Of a stretch of DNA of 64,000 bases, positions 50,101 through 59,648 are shown piece by piece (the stretch's first letter is position 1; every line of letters starts with the position of its first letter). Position numbers and translations under genes: made by a program. Source of the DNA: Methanosarcina barkeri MS (GTDB lineage Archaea > Halobacteriota > Methanosarcinia > Methanosarcinales > Methanosarcinaceae); assembly GCF_000970025.1 (NCBI RefSeq), contig NZ_CP009528.1, forward strand, positions 3,521,168 to 3,585,167. The letters run 5' to 3'. A model generated the notes under the pieces. That model saw nothing but the letters and a program-made list of their open reading frames with translations, had not been told where the DNA came from and searched no databases.

Positions 50101-50558
50101 TATCTCAACAACCAAGATACACAAAGATTTTTAATATAGCCGATTTTCAATAATATGTGATGCAGATTTATACTATATATAATAATACTGCCAACTTTAT
50201 AAAATTGTAAAAATTTGGAACTTAATGATAGTCAATGGGCTCATATTCACTCATGTCTTCTTCTGCAACCACAAGTTGAAGTGAGAAAGGTAAATCAAAT
50301 TGTGGACGGCCACCCAACCCTAAACAGGCTATCCGACAATTATTGGTTGTAATAAAAACGTGCTAAAAAAAGCAAATAAGGCCTTTAAATCAAAAAAGAA
50401 GGAATTCTTCATTACCGAAAGTAATTGTCGGACAGCTTATAAAGGAAGGGATATTCATGACCCTCTGCGGTCTTAGTAATAGATTATGTCATCTAGTTAT
50501 TCTCATTTTAAATTTAGGAAACATCGATTGATGCTGTTTTTTATACGCTGAATTGATA
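50101..50558. other. Spacer between StrF-like and GT2 genes (458 bp)
   Basis: No intact gene. It holds a MITE-like inverted repeat at 50328-50436. Just left of it a short plus-strand frame (EVRKVNQIVDGHPTLNRLSD) ends at the element and may be a fragment of a lost gene. Confidence 0.5.
50328..50436. repeat. MITE-like element (family D)
   Basis: Ends GCTATCCGACAATTATT (50328-50344) and AGTAATTGTCGGACAGC (50420-50436) are 17-bp inverted repeats with two mismatches. The 109-bp interior has no gene. Confidence 0.6.
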
Positions 50559-51434
50559 TTAATTATGATCAAAAAATGACCTGAATATATCTACTAAAAG
50601 TCTGATGTTATACGGATTTACTTTAATTGCATCAAGATAATACGTATTCCAGCCTTTCTTTTTTCCATTAAGATATAACTGCTGACCCATAACAAAATAA
50701 TAGTGAGCAAGGACGTTTTTATCTTTACTGAAATCTTGGAAATGTTTCTTTAAAATTAATTTATATGCAGTATTCAAAGCAACCGGGTTACTAGAGATAC
50801 TATCCTCTTGATAAAATGATTTTACCAATGGCTCATCAATACAGCTAAAGTTATAGTATTTTGAAATTCTAAGCCATAATTCCCAATCCTGTAATCTAGG
50901 AAGGCTCTCGTCAAACATTCCTACTTTTTTAAAACATTCTGCGTTTACCACAGCAACTTGAGTTGTCACAAAATTTCCATATAGAAGAATATCGTGAATG
51001 TTTCCCTCTTTTTTGGTTATATCGTCGGAAGGAACATAGTAAGTAATACCATCTTTAATTCTATGAAATCCTGTATAAACGACACCAACCTCATCTGAAG
51101 CTTTCTTGAAAGCTTTCATTTGTTTTTCCAATTTATCTGGCAACCATTCATCATCGCTATCTTGAAAAGCAATATATTTACCTTTAGCAAGTTTTATTCC
51201 GGTATTACGGGCTGCACTTCCACCTTTATTTTTCTGATGCTTAACGTATCTAATTCTTGTATCAGTAAAGCCATTTATTATCTCTTCTGTATTATCTCCT
51301 GATCCATCATCCACAACTATAATTTCAAAGTCTTGATACATTTGATCCAGCACACTCTGGATTGCCCTACCAACTAAGTGTGCTCTATTATAAGTTGGGA
51401 GAATTACACTGACTGTCGGTTTTTCGTTAAGCAT
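50559..51434 (-). CDS. Glycosyltransferase family 2
   Basis: The 291-residue enzyme has TVSVILPTYNRAHLVGRAIQ, FEIIVVDDGSGDNTEEII, NKGGSAARNTGIKLAKGKYI and the metal-binding IAFQDSDDEWLPDKLEKQMK. It lines up along its length with the GT2 gene at 47386-48327, including the helical C-terminal third. Its ATG overlaps the stop codon of a leftover GT4 C-terminus (51427-51603), so this gene was once the second gene of a GT4-GT2 pair with coupled translation. Donor and acceptor unknown. Confidence 0.92.
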   Translation of the reverse strand: MLNEKPTVSVILPTYNRAHLVGRAIQSVLDQMYQDFEIIVVDDGSGDNTEEIINGFTDTRIRYVKHQKNKGGSAARNTGIKLAKGKYIAFQDSDDEWLPDKLEKQMKAFKKASDEVGVVYTGFHRIKDGITYYVPSDDITKKEGNIHDILLYGNFVTTQVAVVNAECFKKVGMFDESLPRLQDWELWLRISKYYNFSCIDEPLVKSFYQEDSISSNPVALNTAYKLILKKHFQDFSKDKNVLAHYYFVMGQQLYLNGKKKGWNTYYLDAIKVNPYNIRLLVDIFRSFFDHN

Positions 51435-51603
51435 GTAGTTTCACATCACTAAATTCATTGTATATATTCTCCAACTTCTCAACCTGCACTACCAAATCGT
51501 ATTCCTGTTCCACATGTTCCCTTCCAGCTTGTCCCATCAAAACCCAAACTTCCGGATGCTCAACCAAACACTCAATAGAATTGTTTAGAATAAATTTACT
51601 CAT
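51427..51603 (-). pseudogene. C-terminal fragment of a GT4 glycosyltransferase
   Basis: The frame from ATG 51603 encodes 58 residues that read as the last part of a GT4 enzyme: NNSIECLVEHPEVWVLMGQA, then GREHVEQEYDLVVQVEKLEN and IYNEF. This is the usual end after the donor-binding motif, which is missing along with everything upstream. The stop overlaps the start of the next gene. The rest of the gene is not found in the 240 bp upstream. Confidence 0.85.
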
Positions 51604-51846
51604 CCAGATACGGAGCAGTGTAACTTTCTTATCAGCATTACCTCATAAATATACTATGACAAGAAAATATCATTAGCCATAATATAAACTGAACCTTAAC
51701 TGTCACCATCGAAGCAACGCTTAGGGACTTTATATTAAAGTAATTAAATTTGTAACATATTCATTAAGAGGTAATAGTTGGAATTAATTTTATATATTAT
51801 ATAAGTAATTGGTGAAAGGTTCTTTATAACCATTACTGGAGAAACA

Positions 51847-53283
51847 ATGTCACTAGCAAAAAAAACCGCCTCCGCTGTGGCGTGGGTAACTCTAATTACT
51901 ATATTCACCAGAATACTTAGTTTTGTAACTCAATTAGTCTTAGCCAGAATCCTTTCGCCAGCAGATTTCGGCTTACTTGCCATAGGTTTACTAGCCATCA
52001 ATAGCATGGGAATATTCCGTGATCTTGGTTTCGGTGCAACACTTATCTACAAAAAAGATGATACAGATCACACTGCGGCAAACACTGCTTTTATCTTGCT
52101 ACCTATTTTTGCCCTGGCGCTCTTTTTGATAGCATACTTTTCAGCATCTTATATTGCCACGTTCTTTAACAATGCGGCTGTTGGACCAATAGTTCAGGTC
52201 CTTGCACTGACCTTTGTTATCTCTTCATTTGGAACAGTCCCATCCATGTTGCTTGAAAAAGAACTTGAGTTTAAGAAAAAGGTATTGCCAGAGACTGTTC
52301 CGGTTATAGGTTATGCCCTTGTTGCCATATTATTGGCAATGGAAGGGCATGGGGTATGGAGCTTAGTGTATGGACAGATCGTATCTGCAATTCTAACAGC
52401 CGGATTAATATGGTTGATTTCGGACTGGAGGCCTACATTCAAGTTCGATCTAAAGATTGCAAAGGTTTTATTTGATTATGGAAAGCATTTAATGGGTGCA
52501 AGCATCATTATTTTTCTTGTTACGAACGTCGATGATGCAATTGTAGGAAGAGTACTTGGAATGGAAGCTCTCGGATTTTATACGCTTGCATATACAATAT
52601 CTAATCTTCCAGCTACACAGATCACAAACCTTGTTAGCAGAGTTATGTTCCCTTTGTATTCAAAATTACAGGACGATCGAGATGCTTTAAGAAGTGCTTA
52701 TCTTAAGACGCTTCAGTATGTGTCAATGCTCTCAATTCCTGCAGCACTTGGAATATTTGTTATAGCGCCAAATTTTGTTAGCGTTATGCTTGGAGACAAG
52801 TGGCTGCCTGCCGTACCAGCAATGCGAGTATTATGCATATACGGACTGTTTAGGTCTCTAAACGGGACAATCGGACCAATGTTTCAGGCAACTGGAAATC
52901 CAAAGGTTTTGGAGAATACTGCGCTTTTAAATCTAATTCTATTTTGTATACTTCTGCTTCCTTTGATACAAAAAAGTGATATTATTGTTGTGAGTATCGC
53001 TGGGACATTACCACAAATAATTATTTTCTATATACTGACCAAATTAATACCCAAAATAATAGACCTGGATATTTGGGATATGTGTAGAACTATCAGGATC
53101 TTTGCTTTTTCTGGAGTTGTAGCTACGATATTTACGCTGCTTTTAGGACTCTATTTTACAAGTCCTTCAATAATTTCATTGGTTATTTCTATCATAATGT
53201 TTGCACTGATATACATAACAATAATAATTATTTTTGACAGAAATATATTTTCAGATTTTAAAAGTTTAGGTCTTCTTACATAA
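51847..53283 (+). CDS. Wzx-type flippase (MOP superfamily), copy 1
   Basis: The 478-residue protein has about 12 to 14 hydrophobic helices over its whole length and starts SLAKKTASAVAWVTLITIFT. LVLARILSPADFGLLAIGLL in helix 2 and DLGFGATLIYKKDD are typical of the WzxC-like group of polysaccharide exporters. It should flip lipid-linked oligosaccharide across the membrane to the side where AglB or a polymerase acts. ATG 51847 follows ACTGGAGAAAC with a GGAG site. It is on the plus strand, opposite to most neighbours, with its own promoter (AT-rich 51780-51810). Confidence 0.92.
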   Translation: MSLAKKTASAVAWVTLITIFTRILSFVTQLVLARILSPADFGLLAIGLLAINSMGIFRDLGFGATLIYKKDDTDHTAANTAFILLPIFALALFLIAYFSASYIATFFNNAAVGPIVQVLALTFVISSFGTVPSMLLEKELEFKKKVLPETVPVIGYALVAILLAMEGHGVWSLVYGQIVSAILTAGLIWLISDWRPTFKFDLKIAKVLFDYGKHLMGASIIIFLVTNVDDAIVGRVLGMEALGFYTLAYTISNLPATQITNLVSRVMFPLYSKLQDDRDALRSAYLKTLQYVSMLSIPAALGIFVIAPNFVSVMLGDKWLPAVPAMRVLCIYGLFRSLNGTIGPMFQATGNPKVLENTALLNLILFCILLLPLIQKSDIIVVSIAGTLPQIIIFYILTKLIPKIIDLDIWDMCRTIRIFAFSGVVATIFTLLLGLYFTSPSIISLVISIIMFALIYITIIIIFDRNIFSDFKSLGLLT

Positions 53284-53309
53284 GATTACTTTTTCTGAGA
53301 TACAATTGC

Positions 53310-53375
53310 GCATTGAAATGTAAAAAAAGCCACGAAAAATGAGCATTGAAATGTAAAAAAAGTCACGAAAAATCC
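53310..53375. repeat. 33-bp tandem duplication
   Basis: Two copies (53310-53342 and 53343-53375) of a unit beginning gcattgaaatgtaaaaaaag and differing at about three bases, in the spacer between two convergent genes. Confidence 0.9.
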
Positions 53376-53543
53376 AACATGACAGCACTTTTGCAAAGCT
53401 TGTAAAGATATTCGATCCTTTGTGAACCTGCACTTAGGAGTACGATCAAATCACAATAACTATTAAAAACATTTTTAATTAAATATAGTCACTTTTTGCT
53501 CTTAATTTCTTAGTTCAACATAAATTTATTTTATATAAAGTTT

Positions 53544-54662
53544 TCATTGATATTTATCAAAAATACCGCTCAAAGCTTTTTCCATTGCGTTCCAACTGTA
53601 TTCTTTAATGCATTTTTCCCTTGCTTTATTTCCGAGCATCTGAGCCTCATTTTCATTATCCAAAATCCAACGGATATTATCAGACAAAGCTCCTATATTT
53701 CCAGGTTCAACAATTAACCCACAGCCGTCTAATATTTTAGATAAATCTGAAACATTAGTTGCTACAATCGGTTTTGCCATAGCCATGGCATCAAAAACTT
53801 TAGCAGGTACCTGTCCCACTGCACTTGGTGTTGAATGTTGAGGCAACACCACCATATCTGCCATCGAAAGAAATTCAGGGATTTTGGAAAAGGGCTGCAT
53901 TCCAAAAATCTGGATATTATTCGTCTCTAATCGTTTTAATTTTCTTGAGTATTCGTCATCATTTGCACCAACGATAACTACCTTCAAATCCCTTCGTTCG
54001 ATCTTTTTTACAGCTTCAATAATATCTTCTACTCCTTTATGTGGGCGAGGAGTACCAAAGAACATAATCAGTTTTTCGTTAGTAAATCCATATTTTTTTC
54101 TAAAAAGCTGTCCATTGAACTTTTGAGGATCAAAAGCCTCAGTATCACGTCCATGAGGCACAATGATCCCACCAAATTTGTTTTGCAGAAATGTTGAGGA
54201 TACGGTAATATCATTAGCTAAAAAGGCTAATTTTTCCATTAAGTAAGTATATGCAAGCCCATTTGGAGACCTCATCGACGAACAAAATTCTATAAAGAAT
54301 TGAGATTTTGATTGTAGATGAAAACCAACTTCCCAATCGTCTACATCCAACACGAGAGGTAACTTAGAAGATAATTTTTTAAGTAATCCAATTCCATAGC
54401 TTGTAGGTCGGGGTTTAACTGCATATATCACATCACCATCAATGAGCTCAAGCATTTTCCTGGCTGATGAGGCAAAACGTGGGTACATACCACCCGGAAC
54501 AGACACATAGTTGAAATCACCAGCAACAGGTTCCCAGATACCGTCTCCAAAAATAGGACCTATTATTTCTACATCATATAAACGTTGCAACGCTTTTGCA
54601 AGTACATGAGCCCTTCCAAGACAATTATGCGATAAATCATAGGAAAGTATAGAAATTTTCAT
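53544..54662 (-). CDS. Glycosyltransferase family 4
   Basis: The 372-residue GT-B enzyme starts MKISILSYDLSHNCLGRAHV. The donor domain has IMFFGTPRPHKGVEDIIEAV, MVVLPQHSTPSAVGQVPAKV and DAMAMAKPIVATNVSDL, a variant of the EX7E region in which the first Glu is replaced. ATG 54662 overlaps the stop of rfbA by 4 bp (ATGA type), so it is the last gene of the manC-rfbCBDA operon. This position suggests that it uses dTDP-rhamnose or GDP-mannose; the choice is open. Confidence 0.9.
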   Translation of the reverse strand: MKISILSYDLSHNCLGRAHVLAKALQRLYDVEIIGPIFGDGIWEPVAGDFNYVSVPGGMYPRFASSARKMLELIDGDVIYAVKPRPTSYGIGLLKKLSSKLPLVLDVDDWEVGFHLQSKSQFFIEFCSSMRSPNGLAYTYLMEKLAFLANDITVSSTFLQNKFGGIIVPHGRDTEAFDPQKFNGQLFRKKYGFTNEKLIMFFGTPRPHKGVEDIIEAVKKIERRDLKVVIVGANDDEYSRKLKRLETNNIQIFGMQPFSKIPEFLSMADMVVLPQHSTPSAVGQVPAKVFDAMAMAKPIVATNVSDLSKILDGCGLIVEPGNIGALSDNIRWILDNENEAQMLGNKAREKCIKEYSWNAMEKALSGIFDKYQ

Positions 54663-55372
54663 ACTATTCCTTTCGAGTTTTTAACCATTATACTCGCTCT
54701 CAACAAACTCTCAAAAGTCCCGGCATCGCTCCAGAAGCCTTCAAGGACTCCATATTTCATTACTCCTTTGTTTATATAATAATTGTTTACATCAGTGATT
54801 TCCAGTTCTCCTCTTCCAGAAGGCTTGAGAGTTTTAATTGCACTAAAGACCTTTGAATCATAAATATAAAGTCCTGTAACTGCAAAATTAGATTTTGGCT
54901 CTTTTGGTTTTTCCTCGATTCCTATTACTTTATCGCCTTTCAGCTCTGCTACTCCAAATCTATGAGCATCAGGCACTTCTTTTAAGAAAATCCTGGCGCC
55001 GTCATTAAAGCTTGCAACGTCCTCTTTGATATCGTCCTGGAAGATATTATCTCCGAGAATGACAGTTACACTGTCCCCATCAACAAAATCTTCAGCTAAA
55101 CTAAGTGCCTGAGCAATACCTCCGGCCTGTTCCTGAATTTCATAGGTAAAGTGCACTCCATGATCTGCACCTGACCCAAGAAGTTCAAGAAAATGCCCGG
55201 CATGACCTCGACCTGATACGATCATTATTTCTTTAATGCCTGCGTTAATGAGAGTCTGGATAGGATAAAATATCATTGGCTTATCATAGACAGGCAACAG
55301 GTGCTTGTTTGTAACTTTAGTCAGGGGATAAAGCCTGCTGCCGGTACCGCCTGCGAGTATTACGCCTTTCAT
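54659..55372 (-). CDS. rfbA: Glucose-1-phosphate thymidylyltransferase
   Basis: The enzyme makes dTDP-glucose, the first step to dTDP-L-rhamnose. Motifs are LAGGTGSRLYPLTKVTNKHL (nucleotide loop), LPVYDKPMIFYPIQTL, the ILGDNIFQDD metal-site segment, KEVPDAHRFGVAEL and the EEKPKEPKSNFAVTGLYIYD block. At 237 residues it is shorter than the roughly 290-residue bacterial RmlA and lacks the C-terminal extension, as in many archaeal forms. It overlaps rfbD by 4 bp and the following GT4 by 4 bp. Confidence 0.94.
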   Translation of the reverse strand: MKGVILAGGTGSRLYPLTKVTNKHLLPVYDKPMIFYPIQTLINAGIKEIMIVSGRGHAGHFLELLGSGADHGVHFTYEIQEQAGGIAQALSLAEDFVDGDSVTVILGDNIFQDDIKEDVASFNDGARIFLKEVPDAHRFGVAELKGDKVIGIEEKPKEPKSNFAVTGLYIYDSKVFSAIKTLKPSGRGELEITDVNNYYINKGVMKYGVLEGFWSDAGTFESLLRASIMVKNSKGIV

Positions 55373-56181
55373 ACATTTCTCTCCTTCATATAATCCTTAA
55401 GTGCCTCTTTCCAGTGCCTCATAGATTTGGTTTTAGTATTTACAAGAACCGAATACTTTGGACGCCTGGCTTTCATTGGAAATTCCTCACTTGTACAGGG
55501 AACAGTATTACTTATGACTGCCGATGCAAACTCGTACCAGGAACATATACCCTCGTTTGTCACATGGTATATCCCGGCTTTAAGTTCAACAATCTCCATG
55601 ATCTTATTAGCGAGATCTACGGTATAGGTGGGTTTCCCAAACTGGTCATTAACAACTTTGACCTGCTCCATCTCACCGGATAGTCTCAGCATTGTTTCTA
55701 CAAAGTTCTTTCCATGCATACCAAAAAGCCAGGAAATCCGGATAATTCTATAATCATTCAAGTTTTCTGCAATTTTTTGTTCACCAAGAAGTTTTGAACG
55801 ACCGTATACATTAATAGGATCAACAGGAGTATCGAATTCTAGATACTCTTTTTTTGATCCATTGAATACATAGTCTGTGCTGAAGTGTATAAGGGTTGCA
55901 CCTACTTCACTGCAGGCTTCAGCGATATATCCAGGCCCATACCCATTAACCATAAATGCAAGTTCCTGACGGTCTTCACAACCTTCAACATCAGTATAGG
56001 CTGCTGCATTAATCACCAGATTCGGGTTTATTTTTCGTATAGATTCGAGTACCTGCTCTCTGTCTGTGATGTCAATGTCTTTATGCGTCAGTTTCACAGC
56101 GTCCGGAAACACTTTGCAAAGGTCGAATCCGAGCATCCCGTCGGCACCAATGATCAGCGTTTTAATGGTTCCCACCACCAT
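55369..56181 (-). CDS. rfbD: dTDP-4-dehydrorhamnose reductase
   Basis: The enzyme reduces dTDP-4-keto-L-rhamnose with NAD(P)H in the last step of dTDP-rhamnose synthesis. It has the short-chain fold with LIIGADGMLG near the N-terminus, NAAAYTDVEGCE, HFSTDYVFNG and the catalytic YGRSK. The ATG at 56181 lies inside rfbB (28-bp overlap); an internal start nearer to KTLIIG is possible because the first six residues have no counterpart in the family. At 270 residues it is slightly short but complete. Overlap with rfbA by 4 bp shows tight coupling. Confidence 0.93.
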   Translation of the reverse strand: MVVGTIKTLIIGADGMLGFDLCKVFPDAVKLTHKDIDITDREQVLESIRKINPNLVINAAAYTDVEGCEDRQELAFMVNGYGPGYIAEACSEVGATLIHFSTDYVFNGSKKEYLEFDTPVDPINVYGRSKLLGEQKIAENLNDYRIIRISWLFGMHGKNFVETMLRLSGEMEQVKVVNDQFGKPTYTVDLANKIMEIVELKAGIYHVTNEGICSWYEFASAVISNTVPCTSEEFPMKARRPKYSVLVNTKTKSMRHWKEALKDYMKERNV

Positions 56182-57110
56182 CGATTTTCAACATACCACT
56201 TGACCGTTTGCTCAAGGGCACTATCAAAATCATATTTTGGCTTCCAGCCCATTTTCTCCAGTTTACTGCCGTCAAGGGAGTAACGAAAATCGTGGCCTTT
56301 TCGGTCTTCAACGTATTCGATTGAAGATTCATCTTTGCCAAGCATTTTAAGAAGACGATGAGTGATTTCAAGGTTTGTAAGCTCGTTTCCACCATCTATA
56401 TTGTAGATTTCTCCACTGCTTCCGTTGTGAAGAACAAAATCAACTGCAGAACAATGGTCTTCAACATAAATCCAGTCCCGGATATTCAGGCCGGTGCCAT
56501 AGACGGGAACCTTTTTCCCTTCCATCAATCTGCTAATGAAGAATGGGATTAGTTTTTCAGGATACTGATAAGGTCCGAAGTTATTTGTGCATCGAGTTAT
56601 GCAAACGGGCAGGCCGTAGGTTGTGTAGTAGGACTTTGCAAGAAGATCGGAACCTGCTTTGCTTGAAGAATAAGGACTTGAAGGGTTAAGGTTGTCCTTT
56701 TCAGTAAAAGAACCTTCCATGGTACTTCCGTATACTTCATCAGTTGACACATGAATAAATTTTTTAATATTGTGTGCAAGTGCGCTTTGCAAAAGGGTAT
56801 TTGTTCCGAGCACATTTGTTCTGACAAAAACCGAACCATCCTCAATTGAACGGTCAACATGACTTTCAGCTGCAAAATGCACAACACAATTGACTTTTTT
56901 CATTACTTCATTGACAGCTTGAAGATCACAGATATCCCCTTGCATAAAAGAGTAATTGGGGTTATTTTCAATATCCTTAAGATTGGCTGGATTTCCAGCA
57001 TAGGTTAGCTTGTCAATGTTTACAATTTGGTAGTTGGGATACTTTTTGAGCATGTAATGAATAAAGTTGCTGCCTATGAATCCGCAGCCCCCTGTAACCA
57101 GAAGTCTCAT
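56154..57110 (-). CDS. rfbB: dTDP-glucose 4,6-dehydratase
   Basis: The enzyme converts dTDP-glucose to dTDP-4-keto-6-deoxyglucose with bound NAD. Motifs are VTGGCGFIGSNFIHYMLKK (dinucleotide loop), HFAAESHVDRSIED, STDEVYGSTMEGSFTE (active-site TDE) and the YSSSKAGSDLLAKSY catalytic Tyr/Lys, followed by TRCTNNFGPYQYPEKLIP. At 318 residues it is of normal archaeal length. It lies 92 bp after rfbC and overlaps rfbD. Confidence 0.95.
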   Translation of the reverse strand: MRLLVTGGCGFIGSNFIHYMLKKYPNYQIVNIDKLTYAGNPANLKDIENNPNYSFMQGDICDLQAVNEVMKKVNCVVHFAAESHVDRSIEDGSVFVRTNVLGTNTLLQSALAHNIKKFIHVSTDEVYGSTMEGSFTEKDNLNPSSPYSSSKAGSDLLAKSYYTTYGLPVCITRCTNNFGPYQYPEKLIPFFISRLMEGKKVPVYGTGLNIRDWIYVEDHCSAVDFVLHNGSSGEIYNIDGGNELTNLEITHRLLKMLGKDESSIEYVEDRKGHDFRYSLDGSKLEKMGWKPKYDFDSALEQTVKWYVENRWWWEPLKR

Positions 57111-57202
57111 TCAGGCCACCTCTGTGTGTTAATAAATATTTGGAACTTTAATAGAATATATACCAATAAATTACTATTGATGGAGAAAAATTTATCCAGG
57201 TT

Positions 57203-57754
57203 TTAAAAATTCATTTTTGCTCCTTCTAATTTTGGGAGTAACAGATCCTTCGGAGAGGTCTTTATATCCTCAGCTTTTATCTTCCAATCAATATTCAATG
57301 ACGAGTCATTATAGATAACCCCTGCTTCAGCTTCAGGATGATAGTATTCATCACATTTATATTGAAAGATGGCAGTTTCGCTCAGTACGGAAAAACCATG
57401 AGCAAAGCCTTTAGGAATTAAAAACTGCCTTTTGTTTTCAGCGGAGAGTTCAACCCCAACCCAATCCAGAAAAGTAGGGGAATTTTTCCTTAGATCTACT
57501 GCAACGTCGTAGACTTTACCTTGCACAACCCTTATAAGTTTCGCCTGACTAAAAGGACCCAGCTGGTAGTGTAGACCGCGAATTACTCCATAAGACGACT
57601 TTGACTCATTATCCTGGACAAAAGTGTATTCTTTTTCTAAAAGACTATCCAGAGTTTTCTTATTATAACTTTCAAAAAAATAGCCCCGGTCATCATCAAA
57701 TACTTTAGGCTCGAATATAAAGAGATCTCTTATTTTTGTGTTTATTACCTTCAC
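57203..57754 (-). CDS. rfbC: dTDP-4-dehydrorhamnose 3,5-epimerase
   Basis: The cupin enzyme epimerises C3 and C5 of dTDP-4-keto-6-deoxyglucose. It shows FEPKVFDDDRGYFFESYNK, the active-site RGLHYQLGPFSQAKLIRVVQ (catalytic His) and KGFAHGFSVLSETAIFQYKC. At 183 residues it is complete. It starts with GTG 57754, only 5 bp after the manC stop, so it is cotranscribed with manC copy 1. A 92-bp gap then leads to rfbB. Confidence 0.94.
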   Translation of the reverse strand: MKVINTKIRDLFIFEPKVFDDDRGYFFESYNKKTLDSLLEKEYTFVQDNESKSSYGVIRGLHYQLGPFSQAKLIRVVQGKVYDVAVDLRKNSPTFLDWVGVELSAENKRQFLIPKGFAHGFSVLSETAIFQYKCDEYYHPEAEAGVIYNDSSLNIDWKIKAEDIKTSPKDLLLPKLEGAKMNF

Positions 57755-57758
57755 CGTT

Positions 57759-59164
57759 CTCAGCTCCTCCCATAAACATCATCAAACCTGACAATGTCCG
57801 CTTCGTCTACAAGCTCCCCTAACTGCACTTCAATAATCTCAAGCGGAATTTTTCCCGGATTGGACAATCTGTGTTTTTCACCTGCGCTGATAAAAGTACT
57901 CTCGCCAGGTCTCAGGAAAAACTGCTGTCCGCTTACTTCCACACAGGCCATACCTTTAACAACCACCCAGTGCTCACTACGATGGTAGTGCAGCTGGAGG
58001 CTTAACTTATGGTCAGGAAGTACGGTTATATTTTTAATCTTATGCTCCGGAGAAACTTCAAGTAGGGTATACGTGCCCCAGGGCCTGTAAACAGTTTGAC
58101 CTATGTATGCCCTTTCATCATTCCGGTCTTTAAGAGTTGAGACAATATCCTTAACCTTCTGGCTACTGGATTTAGGGCAGACTAAGAGAGCATCACTAGT
58201 ATCAACAATAACCATGTCTTTAACATCAATGAGCGAAACAAGCTTACCGCAACTTGAATATACGAGATTTCCATCGGAGTTCAGCATCAGAGGATCACAT
58301 TCATGGACTACATTTCCTACAGGGTCCTTTTCAAACTCGTCATAAATTGCTGCAAAATTTCCCAGATCGCTCCATTTCTGCTCAAGTTTTACAACTGCGA
58401 CTCTGTAGGATTTTTCCATTATCCCATAGTCAACGGAAATCTTATCCACACACGAATAAATCTCATTAATATCATTTCCGTTTTCAAAACAGGTGAAAAC
58501 AGAAGGTGCATATTTTTTAACTTCGTCAAAGAAAAGTTCGGTATCAAAAAGGAACATACCACTGTTCCAGAGGCAGCCTTCCTGAATATATTTTTCTGCA
58601 GTTTCCCGGTTCGGTTTTTCTCGGAATTCAGAAACCCTGTAACCTGGCCCACAGGCTTCTGAGGGTTTAATATAACCATATCCAGTGTGAGGAAAAACAG
58701 GAACAACACCGAAAGTAACCAGATAATCAGAAGCAAGATATTCAGCCGAAGCAATTGTTTGCATTGCAGCTCTATCAAGGACATGGTCCGAAGAAAAAAT
58801 CCCTACTACAGAACGCCCATATTTGTTTTCAATTATTCTCATTCCAAAGAAGATCGCAGGGAGAGTATTCTTGCCTTCAGGCTCGATTAAGACATTTTCT
58901 GGAGGGATTGAGTATCCTATTTCCTCAATCTGTCCGATTACGAAAAATTTTTGAGCTTCATTCGTTACAACGAAAATTTCGGAAATATCAGAAATATCAA
59001 GACACCGAAGGACGGTTTCCTGAAAAAGAGACGCATTTCCAAACTTTAAAAACTGCTTGGGATACATTTCCCGGCTGAGAGGCCAGAGGCGTGTTCCTGA
59101 ACCGCCTGCAAGAATTATGGATTTTATAACTGTCATCTCCTGTAGATATTGGTTAAAATGGATG
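57759..59164. repeat. 1406-bp direct repeat containing manC, left copy
   Basis: This block matches 61284-62689 base for base at a constant offset of 3525, apart from two single-base differences near 57799 and 57882. The match begins right at the manC stop and ends about 28 bp upstream of its ATG, so the repeat is essentially the gene with its leader. Confidence 0.95.
57760..59136 (-). CDS. manC: Mannose-1-phosphate guanylyltransferase / mannose-6-phosphate isomerase, copy 1
   Basis: The 458-residue bifunctional type enzyme makes GDP-mannose and may isomerise fructose-6-phosphate. The nucleotidyltransferase domain has LAGGSGTRLWPLSREMYPKQ at the start, FSSDHVLDRA and FREKPNRETAEKYI; the C-terminal type II isomerase cupin has VLPDHKLSLQLHYHRSEHW. 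The encoded protein is identical to that of copy 2 at 61285, and the DNA differs at two bases that I can find. It heads the rfbCBDA-GT4 operon. The ATG follows AGGAGATGACAGTT-type sequence with GGAG. Confidence 0.95.
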   Translation of the reverse strand: MTVIKSIILAGGSGTRLWPLSREMYPKQFLKFGNASLFQETVLRCLDISDISEIFVVTNEAQKFFVIGQIEEIGYSIPPENVLIEPEGKNTLPAIFFGMRIIENKYGRSVVGIFSSDHVLDRAAMQTIASAEYLASDYLVTFGVVPVFPHTGYGYIKPSEACGPGYRVSEFREKPNRETAEKYIQEGCLWNSGMFLFDTELFFDEVKKYAPSVFTCFENGNDINEIYSCVDKISVDYGIMEKSYRVAVVKLEQKWSDLGNFAAIYDEFEKDPVGNVVHECDPLMLNSDGNLVYSSCGKLVSLIDVKDMVIVDTSDALLVCPKSSSQKVKDIVSTLKDRNDERAYIGQTVYRPWGTYTLLEVSPEHKIKNITVLPDHKLSLQLHYHRSEHWVVVKGMACVEVSGQQFFLRPGESTFISAGEKHRLSNPGKIPLEIIEVQLGELVDEADIVRFDDVYGRS

Positions 59165-59256
59165 AAATTTAGAATTATACAGTTTGCTCTATCTATTTAT
59201 TTCTTCATATATTTTATAAAACAAACTCGGAACACCTACTATAATACTTTACATGT

Positions 59257-59532
59257 TTTTCAATATGCTTTCCACGCTCACAAAAACTACCCACTCTCCT
59301 CTACGTGCTTTAATTCCTCTATTGCAAGAAATTGATGCAAGTCCATCACGCTCTCCCTCTATCCATCGCATACGCGGATCGTTGATCAAGTTAAAAATTT
59401 ATTGGTCCGGTGAATCATAACACCACATACAACGATTTCAAAAGGAGGGAAAGTTTGGTAGGCACTTGAGATAGCTTTACCCAGCGTTTCTGCTCTATTC
59501 CAAGTTGGAATGATGACGCTAATTTGAGTCAT
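59257..59532 (-). pseudogene. Broken GT2 glycosyltransferase
   Basis: From ATG 59532 the frame reads MTQISVIIPTWNRAETLGKA then PFEIVVC, the usual N-terminus of a GT2 enzyme, and breaks where the DDGSTD motif should follow. After a frameshift the next stretch reads LINDPRMRWIEGERDGLASI then NRGIKARRGEWVVFV, the next block of the same family, and then the similarity ends without the DxD site. The gene is thus a 5' remnant with at least one frameshift. Confidence 0.8.
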
Positions 59533-59648
59533 CTTTCTCACATTTTTATCATCTTCAAGACATATAAAGAACTTGTAAAACTTGTGAAATGTGATTTTAA
59601 ACATAAATTTTAAAATTCATATTATAGTTATCGAATATAAATACTAAT

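Noticed and set aside
59320-59370. Similarity of AAATTGATGCAAGTCC to the 47-bp repeats near 47361 and 48385
   Set aside because: Only a few bases match, and this stretch reads as part of the broken GT2 gene on the other strand.
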